Shown here piece after piece: positions 23,000-29,037 of a stretch of 29,037 nucleotides of DNA (position 1 is its first letter; every line of letters starts with the position of its first letter). The DNA lies in the NCBI GenBank assembly GCA_019314185.1, contig JAFCZU010000055.1, forward strand, positions 1 to 29,037, given 5' to 3'. The translations under genes and the position numbers were made by a program. This DNA is from Deltaproteobacteria bacterium. Lineage in GTDB: Bacteria; Desulfobacterota; Desulfobacteria; Desulfobacterales; ETH-SRB1. Under the pieces are notes generated by a model. It did not search any database, was not told the origin of the DNA, and saw only the letters and a list, made by a program, of their open reading frames with translations.

Positions 23000-23031
23000 T
23001 TTAATTTAGGTTTGAAGCCTGTTTTAATCTT

Positions 23032-23763
23032 TTGGCAAAGCAAAACTATATATATAAAGTATTGAACAAGGCTGTCGGCAAAGCCATGCATCGGTATGAG
23101 ATGATATCTGACAAGGATCGCATAGCGGTAGGGCTTTCAGGAGGGAAAGACAGCCTTGCGCTAATGTGGATTTTAAAGGAGCGTCAGTCTCGTATCCCAA
23201 TAAATTATGATTTGTTTGCTATTTACATTGATTTAGGGTTTAAGGGAGGATTCACAGAACAGCTTAAAACCTATTGCACTCAAAATGGGTTTAAACTAAT
23301 TGTCGAGCATACAGATTATGGAATAATGGCGCATAGTGCTGAAAATCGTGAAAACCCTTGTTTTTTATGTTCCAGATTGCGCAGAAAACGGCTTTTTGAA
23401 ATAGCAGATGATCTTGGATGTAACAAGCTCGCTTTAGGGCATAACAAGGATGACATCATTGAGACACTGTTTTTGAATATGTGTTATGCAGGTCAGATTA
23501 GTACTATGGTTCCTTCCCAGTCTTTTTTCCAGGGAAACTTTACAGTAATAAGGCCACTTGCATTTACGGATGAGAATATAATAAGCCGTTTTGCCAGCGA
23601 CAAAGGATTCCCATCCTTTGTCAATCCATGTCCTTCGGAGAAAATATCGAAACGACAGGAAATAAAAAGTTTCTTAAGTCAGCTATACAGCAGCAATAAA
23701 AAGATAAAAGGTAATATCTTCAGAGCAATGAGCAATGTGAATATAGATTATTTGTTGAAGTAG
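23032..23763 (+). CDS. ttcA: tRNA 2-thiocytidine biosynthesis protein TtcA-like
   Basis: A 243-residue PP-loop ATPase. The adenylation motif SGGKDS is at residues 36-41. TtcA-type cysteines are C110 and C113 in NPCFLCSRLRR plus C200 in NPCPSE; three cysteines coordinate a [4Fe-4S] cluster in characterised TtcA. GHNKDDIIETLFLN is the second conserved block. TtcA thiolates cytidine 32 of certain tRNAs; related TtuA-like enzymes act on other positions, so the substrate is assigned by resemblance. The start is TTG with no clear Shine-Dalgarno. The frame is open back to 23005 without a better start. It follows rpoZ closely. Confidence 0.82.
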   Translation: MAKQNYIYKVLNKAVGKAMHRYEMISDKDRIAVGLSGGKDSLALMWILKERQSRIPINYDLFAIYIDLGFKGGFTEQLKTYCTQNGFKLIVEHTDYGIMAHSAENRENPCFLCSRLRRKRLFEIADDLGCNKLALGHNKDDIIETLFLNMCYAGQISTMVPSQSFFQGNFTVIRPLAFTDENIISRFASDKGFPSFVNPCPSEKISKRQEIKSFLSQLYSSNKKIKGNIFRAMSNVNIDYLLK

Positions 23764-23773
23764 AGTAACAACT

Positions 23774-23904
23774 CAATGTCATCAACTTAAGCGATTTTAT
23801 TGTTAATCACCACGAAGAAATTTTCTTTATTTTCACGTCCTTCGTGTTCTTGGTAAAAAATATCAGTGTGAGGAACTTAGAGTTTTCTTAAGTCAATGAC
23901 ATTG
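23774..23904. repeat. 131-bp inverted-repeat element between ttcA and folE2
   Basis: CAATGTCATCAACTTAAG (23774-23791) matches in inverse CTTAAGTCAATGACATTG (23887-23904) at 16 of 18 positions. Inside are further complementary stretches, CACCACGAAGAA near 23808 and TTCGTGTTCTTGGT near 23840. It directly adjoins the heptamer array that precedes folE2. Confidence 0.72.
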
Positions 23905-23937
23905 CCTAACACTTAACACCTAACACCTAACACTTAA
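23905..23937. repeat. Heptamer tandem array (CYTAACA) abutting the folE2 start codon
   Basis: The order is CCTAACA, CTTAACA, CCTAACA, CCTAACA, then a partial CTTAA. The next base is the A of the folE2 ATG. Shorter copies of the same unit occur at 9344-9364 and, inverted, at 13989-14002. The array replaces any Shine-Dalgarno sequence. Confidence 0.85.
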
Positions 23938-24711
23938 ATGAAAGATATCCAGAGCCAGCACGATTTCCGTAATATACCTGTTGATAAGGTGGGAATAAAA
24001 GATCTTCGATATCCTATTACTGTTCTTGACCGGAAGAACGGTTTCCAGCATACTATTGCTTCAATAAACATGTATGTGGATTTGCCGGAAAAATACAAAG
24101 GCACACACATGAGCCGTTTTGTTGAGTTGCTCCATTTGTTTCGACCTGAAGTTTCTCTGAAGAAAATTTCAGATATTCTTGAGAAGATGAAGGAGTATTT
24201 AAACGCGGCTTCAGCGCACATCGAGATTACTTTTCCTTATTTTATTGAAAAAAAGGCTCCAGTAAGCAACTCTCCTGGATTCATGGATTATACATGCAGG
24301 ATTATCGGATCAAGCGGCCCTGACTGCAAAATCGACTTGATATCAGAAGTAATAGTCCCTATTTCTTCCGTATGTCCCTGCTCAAAGGAAATCAGCGAAA
24401 AAGGCGCACATAATCAGCGAGGGGAGGTCAGGCTTAACACAAGATTCAAAAAATTTATCTGGATAGAAGATATGATAGATCTGGTGGAAAAGTCTGCATC
24501 ATGCGAAGTATATTCTGTATTAAAGCGTGTTGATGAAAAGCATGTAACCGAAAAGGGGTTTGCAAATCCTAAGTTTGTTGAGGATATTGTGCGGGATGTT
24601 GCTGAAAAGCTGAAAAAAGACGAAAATGTTACTTGGTTCTCTGTAAGCGCTGAAAATTTTGAGTCGATCCACAACCATAATGCCTATGCCTTCATTGCAA
24701 GCGGAAGATGA
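23938..24711 (+). CDS. folE2: GTP cyclohydrolase I type B (FolE2)
   Basis: FolE2 converts GTP to 7,8-dihydroneopterin triphosphate, the entry to folate and related pterins. It is the metal-flexible alternative to zinc-dependent FolE. The 257-residue protein has the family's N-terminus, DIQSQHDFRNIPVDKVGI, then THMSRFVELL. The active-site block CPCSKEISEKGAHNQRGEV has cysteines at 146 and 148, and HNHNAYAF is near the end. No Shine-Dalgarno is visible: the ATG directly follows a 7-bp tandem array. No upstream in-frame start improves this, and the conserved sequence begins soon after this ATG, so the start is kept. Confidence 0.94.
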   Translation: MKDIQSQHDFRNIPVDKVGIKDLRYPITVLDRKNGFQHTIASINMYVDLPEKYKGTHMSRFVELLHLFRPEVSLKKISDILEKMKEYLNAASAHIEITFPYFIEKKAPVSNSPGFMDYTCRIIGSSGPDCKIDLISEVIVPISSVCPCSKEISEKGAHNQRGEVRLNTRFKKFIWIEDMIDLVEKSASCEVYSVLKRVDEKHVTEKGFANPKFVEDIVRDVAEKLKKDENVTWFSVSAENFESIHNHNAYAFIASGR

Positions 24712-24716
24712 TAAGA

Positions 24717-24732
24717 GACCTTTGCAAAGGTC
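24717..24732. repeat. Perfect 16-bp palindrome after folE2
   Basis: GACCTTTG followed by its exact complement CAAAGGTC begins 6 bp after the folE2 stop. A related TTTCAAAGGTTTC occurs at 24912-24924, suggesting these mark the two ends of a degenerate element filling the spacer. Confidence 0.6.
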
Positions 24733-24859
24733 CACTTTTGCCCGATTACTGCGTCAGTCTCAAATTTCAATCCTCGAAATATTCAATATATTCCTGTGGT
24801 GGAACCTGGTTTAAAATTTGGTCGCCTTCCTTATACTTGAACAAAATTGAACATTTTTT

Positions 24860-24907
24860 GTAACCATTCAGCCACTAAGTCACAAAGCTTTGTGGCTGAG
24901 TAGTTAC
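24860..24907. terminator. Palindrome between convergent folE2 and formate dehydrogenase genes, possible terminator
   Basis: GTAACCATTCAGCCAC (24860-24875) pairs with GTGGCTGAGTAGTTAC (24892-24907) at 14 of 16 positions. A competing perfect palindrome, CACAAAGCTTTGTG, lies inside at 24881-24894. A run of five T residues follows on the plus strand. The sequence is a short relative of the element at 12878-13106. Both lie between convergent genes, which fits a transcript-end role. Confidence 0.5.
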
Positions 24908-24930
24908 CATTTTTCAAAGGTTTCATAGAG

Positions 24931-27900
24931 TCAGGCCTTTTCCACTCTGACTGCACATACCTTGAATGACGGTATTCGAGCGACCGGGTCGAGGTTGTCG
25001 CTGGTCAAAATATTGGCCGCAGCTTCTCCGAAATGAAACGGAATAAAGACAATTCCTTCCGGGCTTTTCCTGGTAAGACGGGTACGCGCTGTAATTTCTC
25101 CTCGCCGCGATGTTATCTTAACCATACTTCCGTCCGCTATCCCTCTCTTTTCTGCATCCAGAGGGTGAATTTCCATAAACATTTCCGGAGAAATCGAGTT
25201 AAGCCCCTTTATCTTGCGGGTCATGGTGCCGCTGTTGTAATGATAAAGGATTCTTCCTGTTGAAAGAAGAAAAGGATATTCTTCATTCGGAAGTTCGTTG
25301 GAGAGGGTGGATTCCACTGATTGAAACAATCCTTTTCCACGGGTAAAAGCGCCTTTATGCAGATAGGGCGTGCCGGGATGTTCCCAGTTAGGACACGGCC
25401 ACTGGAGACTGTTCTTGTTGAGACGTTCGTAGTGAATTCCGCCGTAAATCGGGACAAGAGAGGCGATTTCTTCCATGATATCTTCAGGGTTGCTGTAATT
25501 CATAGGCATTCCCATCTTTTCAGACAGCTTGCAGATGATTTCCCAGTCGGGTCTGGAATCCCCCAGGGGGTCTAACCCCTGCCTCACCCTTTGGATCCGT
25601 CTTTCAGTATTGGTGAAAGTACCTTCTTTTTCGGCAAAACTGGCAGCAGGGAGGACCACATTGGCCAGCTTTGCTGTTTCTGTCATAAAAATATCCTGAA
25701 CCACCAGAAAGTCTAACTTTTTCAGGGTTGCTTCTATATGTTTTAAATTGGGATCACTCACAACAGGATTTTCTCCCATGATGTACATCCCTTTTATCTT
25801 TCCTTCCAGAATAGCCGGCCACATATCTGTTGTAGCCAGGCCTGGTTTTGACGGAAGTTTCCTGCCCCAGACCTTTTCAAATTTTCTGATGGTTTCCTGG
25901 TCAGAAACAGACTGGTAACCAGGGAGTATATTTGGCAAGGCGCCCATATCGCAGGCTCCCTGCACATTGTTTTGACCTCGCAGCGGGTTAACTCCGCCAC
26001 CTTCGATCCCGACGTTTCCACACAACATAGCAAGATTGGCAATTGATTTAACATTGTCGGTGCCGAATGCATGTTGGGTGATACCCATGCAATATGCAAT
26101 AGAACCTTTTCCTGCTTTGGCATAAAGGCGCGCAGCGCTGATAAGGTCTTTTGCTGGTATACCGGCAACCCGTTCAACAAATTCCGGGTTGTATTGCATC
26201 ACTGTTTCTTTAAAGGCCATAAAGTTTTCTGTTCGGTCTGCTACATAAGAGATGTCATACAAACCTTCATCTATAATTACATACATCATACCGTTTAACC
26301 AGACCACATCCGTACCAGGCTTTGGGCGCAGCCAGATTTCGGCATACTGCGCCATTTCAATCTCACGTGGATCTACCACAATCAATTTTGTCTTGTTTTC
26401 TTGTACGGCCTTTATCATTTGGAGGGCTATAACGGGATGATTTTCAGTGGGATTGCTTCCTGTAAGGAGGATTACATCAGCCTTTTTAAAATCAGCTATC
26501 GGGTTGGTCATTGCCCCGCTTCCAAAAGACTGGGCCAAACCAGCTACTGTAGATGCGTGACAGAGCCGCGCGCAGTGGTCAATATTATTTGTACCGATTA
26601 CTGCGCGCATAAATTTCTGCATGAGGTAGTTTTCCTCATTGGTACACTTTGCCGAACTCAAACCAGCCATTCCGTCAGGGTCATTATTACTTATTCTCAA
26701 AAAATTCTGGGCAATTAAAGAAATTGCATCTTCCCAGCTTACCTCCCAAAAATATCCACCTTTGCGGATGAGTGGTTTCTTTAATCGGTCCGGATGACGA
26801 ACAAAACCGCTTCCGAACCTCCCTTTGACACAAAGATTTCCAAAGTTGGGAGCATCCTCAGGATCAGCGGTTACTTCGACAATTGAGTTTACTTTCATGT
26901 TCAATTCAATGGCGCAACCGCAGCCGCAAAACGGACAGATTGTTTTGACTTTTTTTATTTCATTGACGTCAACCGGAAGGGTGATCTGTTTTTTTGATAG
27001 ACCGCCTGCCGGGCAGTTATCTACGCAAGCGCCGCAAGAAACGCATTTTTCATTAATAATGATGGAGATTTGTTCAGGAATTCCGTCTTTGTCAAAATTT
27101 GTTCCGGTCAGTTCTAATGCATCATATTCACAGCTATTTTCGCAACGCTGACAAAATATACACTTATTGGGATCAATAATAATAAAGGGATGACGGGTGT
27201 TGATTTCGTACTTTCTGCGCTTTAGCATACTGGATATACGAAATTTTACTCCGTATTCTGTGGATAATTTACGCAGTTTGCATTTGGGAAGAGCCGCGCA
27301 TCCACATTCCAGGCATCGTTTGGATTCTCGAAGCGCAGTCTCTTCAGTAAATCCCAGTTCAATTTCATCAAAATCCCTGATGCGTCTTTCCGGCGCACGC
27401 ACAGGCATTTTTTCTCCCAGGCGCATCGGGACATTTTCGAAGTTATGCAGATCAACATCTTCGAATTTTTTGCCCTTTGTAAAATTGAGCTGCCGTTTGT
27501 AACGGCGTAACGGTTTTTTACTAAGATATGTCCGGATTGTTTCAGCCGCCTTTCTCCCACCGTTGATTGCACGAATAACCGTTTTTGAACCGCGTAAAGT
27601 GTCTCCTCCAGTAAAAACTCCTTTCTCGGAAGTCTGAAATGTTTGAGCTCCGGCAACAATGGTTCCGTCGGAAAAAATATGTGGTTTTATTGCTTCATCC
27701 TGCATTTCCATCCAGGAAAGATCAGGAATTTGTCCGGTCGCTATAATCACAGTATCTGCTTCACGGGTATCTTCGGACCCGGGATCAGGAATCGGCCGGC
27801 GTTTTCCTCTCTTGTCCGGCTTGCTTAACTTCATACGGACTGTTTCAAGTTTAAGAGAGTCTTTCTCTTTCTTTATCTTTGTAAGCCCTGTCATAAAGAT

Positions 27901-29037
27901 AAATTTGACACCCTCTTTTTCGGCTTCAATAACTTCTCGATGGCTTGCCGGCATCTCCATCATCGAACGTTGATATATGACAACAACTTCATCTACTCCT
28001 ATTCTTACGCATGTCCTGGCAGTATCTACGGCAGTATCTACTCCCCCTATGACAGCTACTCTTCGACCAGTGGACGGCATCTGTCCCATGCCCATGTTCT
28101 TAAGAAACTCAGGGCCTGAAAGAACTCCGTCCAATTCTTCTCCCTCAATATCCAGCTTTTTATTCCGCCACGCACCAATGCCGAGAAAAACAGCCTCAAA
28201 ACCGCTCTCCTTAAGGCTCTTAATAGTAAAGTCAACTCCCAGCTTCTTTCCGGTTTCTGGACGGACACCTGCTCTGAGTATATCTTCTATCTCTTTATTA
28301 AGGACCTTTTTGGGAAGACGAAATTCCGGAATCCCATAACGAAGCATTCCGCCTAATTGAGGCATTGCTTCGAATATAGTTATCTCATGCCCCATGCGGG
28401 CCAGATAATAAGCAGCGGAGAGTCCTGCAGGCCCCCCGCCGATCACGGCAACCTTGTGTCCGGAAGATGGCGGAGGAGGCAAAACATGCGTATTCTTGTG
28501 ATCCATAGCAAAATCCGCTACAAATCGTTTTAGATGATTAATGGAGAGGCATTCGTCAACCAGGATACGGCGGCATAGAGTTTCACAAAAATGCGGGCAA
28601 ACTCTTCCAACGGAAAGAGGAAGGGGATTTTTTTCTTTGATAAGTTTCAGGGCCTCTATAAACTCACCTCTTGCAATTCTGCTGAGATAACCCTGAATGT
28701 TAATGCCGGCCGGACATGTCAGAGAACAGGGCGCAATACAATCGCCATAATGCCGCGACAACATCTGTTCTAAAACCTGTTGTCTTGCTTTTATAACCCG
28801 ATCACTTCGAGAAGCCACCACCATGCCGTCATCCACAAGCGTAGAACAGGCCTGAAGCAATTCTTTTCTTCCCTCGACTTCGACCACACATATTCCGCAA
28901 GGGTGTTCGATGTCTTTGCCCTGGATATAACACAACGTTGGGATGGAAACTCCTGCTTTGAGCGCTGCATCCAATATCATTGTGCCGGGATCAACCCATA
29001 AGGTCTGGCCATCAATCTTTATTTCTAATTTAGACAT
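24931..29037 (-). CDS. fdhA: Formate dehydrogenase-type molybdopterin oxidoreductase fused to 2Fe-2S and GltD-like flavin modules
   Basis: A 1368-residue multidomain redox protein. An N-terminal NuoG/HydA-like [2Fe-2S] domain has C36, C47, C50 and C64. A GltD/NfnB-like module (about 90-510) follows, with cysteines at 100, 104 and 108, FAD motif GGGPAG at 200-205 and a second dinucleotide site at 331-336 that reads GGVDTA instead of GGGNTA. Two [4Fe-4S] ferredoxin motifs are at about 626-675. The catalytic domain has cluster cysteines C701, C704, C708 and C736. The predicted active site is cysteine C826 (LCHAS, codon TGT), not selenocysteine. It may couple formate oxidation to NAD(P) or ferredoxin reduction. 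Start ATG is the final triplet of the window, so its ribosome binding site and any partner subunits are unseen. Confidence 0.88.
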   Translation of the reverse strand: MSKLEIKIDGQTLWVDPGTMILDAALKAGVSIPTLCYIQGKDIEHPCGICVVEVEGRKELLQACSTLVDDGMVVASRSDRVIKARQQVLEQMLSRHYGDCIAPCSLTCPAGINIQGYLSRIARGEFIEALKLIKEKNPLPLSVGRVCPHFCETLCRRILVDECLSINHLKRFVADFAMDHKNTHVLPPPPSSGHKVAVIGGGPAGLSAAYYLARMGHEITIFEAMPQLGGMLRYGIPEFRLPKKVLNKEIEDILRAGVRPETGKKLGVDFTIKSLKESGFEAVFLGIGAWRNKKLDIEGEELDGVLSGPEFLKNMGMGQMPSTGRRVAVIGGVDTAVDTARTCVRIGVDEVVVIYQRSMMEMPASHREVIEAEKEGVKFIFMTGLTKIKKEKDSLKLETVRMKLSKPDKRGKRRPIPDPGSEDTREADTVIIATGQIPDLSWMEMQDEAIKPHIFSDGTIVAGAQTFQTSEKGVFTGGDTLRGSKTVIRAINGGRKAAETIRTYLSKKPLRRYKRQLNFTKGKKFEDVDLHNFENVPMRLGEKMPVRAPERRIRDFDEIELGFTEETALRESKRCLECGCAALPKCKLRKLSTEYGVKFRISSMLKRRKYEINTRHPFIIIDPNKCIFCQRCENSCEYDALELTGTNFDKDGIPEQISIIINEKCVSCGACVDNCPAGGLSKKQITLPVDVNEIKKVKTICPFCGCGCAIELNMKVNSIVEVTADPEDAPNFGNLCVKGRFGSGFVRHPDRLKKPLIRKGGYFWEVSWEDAISLIAQNFLRISNNDPDGMAGLSSAKCTNEENYLMQKFMRAVIGTNNIDHCARLCHASTVAGLAQSFGSGAMTNPIADFKKADVILLTGSNPTENHPVIALQMIKAVQENKTKLIVVDPREIEMAQYAEIWLRPKPGTDVVWLNGMMYVIIDEGLYDISYVADRTENFMAFKETVMQYNPEFVERVAGIPAKDLISAARLYAKAGKGSIAYCMGITQHAFGTDNVKSIANLAMLCGNVGIEGGGVNPLRGQNNVQGACDMGALPNILPGYQSVSDQETIRKFEKVWGRKLPSKPGLATTDMWPAILEGKIKGMYIMGENPVVSDPNLKHIEATLKKLDFLVVQDIFMTETAKLANVVLPAASFAEKEGTFTNTERRIQRVRQGLDPLGDSRPDWEIICKLSEKMGMPMNYSNPEDIMEEIASLVPIYGGIHYERLNKNSLQWPCPNWEHPGTPYLHKGAFTRGKGLFQSVESTLSNELPNEEYPFLLSTGRILYHYNSGTMTRKIKGLNSISPEMFMEIHPLDAEKRGIADGSMVKITSRRGEITARTRLTRKSPEGIVFIPFHFGEAAANILTSDNLDPVARIPSFKVCAVRVEKA

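Noticed and set aside
23905..23937. CRISPR-like short repeats before folE2
   Set aside because: Units are 7 bp without spacers; this is a tandem array, not a CRISPR.
26540..26580. Possible selenocysteine in the formate dehydrogenase active site
   Set aside because: The active-site codon on the minus strand is TGT (Cys), and no in-frame TGA is present there.
25033..29001. Many plus-strand open frames opposite the formate dehydrogenase gene
   Set aside because: They are shadows of a strongly supported 1368-codon gene.

Overview
The window looks like a chromosomal segment of a Gram-negative, probably anaerobic bacterium of the Desulfobacterota (former Deltaproteobacteria, Desulfobacterales-like). 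This is an inference from gene content: a DUF4911 protein, a bifunctional-nuclease protein next to miaB, leuB-asd, psd-pssA, type IV pilus prepilin peptidase, FolE2, and a very large formate dehydrogenase-type fusion protein. The DNA is AT-rich and the spacers are crowded with repeats. No tRNA, rRNA, CRISPR array, prophage or transposase gene was found.

Layout. 1-196: the 3' end of cheB. 287-772 (-): a DUF1456/YehS-like protein. 1176-2567 (-): three tandem small heat-shock (Hsp20) genes. 2994-5867: the translational GTPase gene typA (-), lying between two inverted 294-bp copies of a MITE-like element. 5955-7414 (+): a protein-kinase-like gene followed by a universal stress protein. 7482-9212 (-): recJ. 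9400-12134 (+): DUF4911 protein, a secreted unknown protein, a 5'-truncated miaB and a bifunctional nuclease. 12236-12871 (+): a PHP phosphoesterase. 13138-13914 (-): the prepilin peptidase. 14401-16779 (+): lon. 16942-17555 (+): a damaged tsaB. 17907-19363 (+): psd-pssA (phosphatidylethanolamine synthesis). 19617-21985 (+): leuB-like dehydrogenase and asd. 22106-23763 (+): greA, rpoZ, ttcA. 23938-24711 (+): folE2. 24931-29037 (-): a 1368-residue formate dehydrogenase fusion with its own diaphorase-like module, whose start codon is the last triplet of the window.

Themes. Protein quality control is prominent (Hsp20 trio, Lon, Usp, TypA). tRNA modification is represented by miaB, tsaB and ttcA, but miaB and tsaB are both broken as written. 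Each lies beside a copy of the same short intergenic repeat, so either the genome is decaying there or the sequence has local assembly deletions.

The most unusual structure is between the genes. Nearly every spacer carries an imperfect palindrome or a short tandem repeat with a 7-bp period. The 7-bp arrays have different unit sequences, and one ends exactly at the folE2 start codon. The best-defined mobile feature is the MITE pair around typA, which has terminal inverted repeats and visible target-site duplications. No complete new defence or metabolic system is evident. The candidates worth following are the kinase-like/Usp pair, the formate dehydrogenase fusion with an altered NAD(P)-binding motif, the MITE pair, the heptamer arrays and the two broken tRNA-modification genes.
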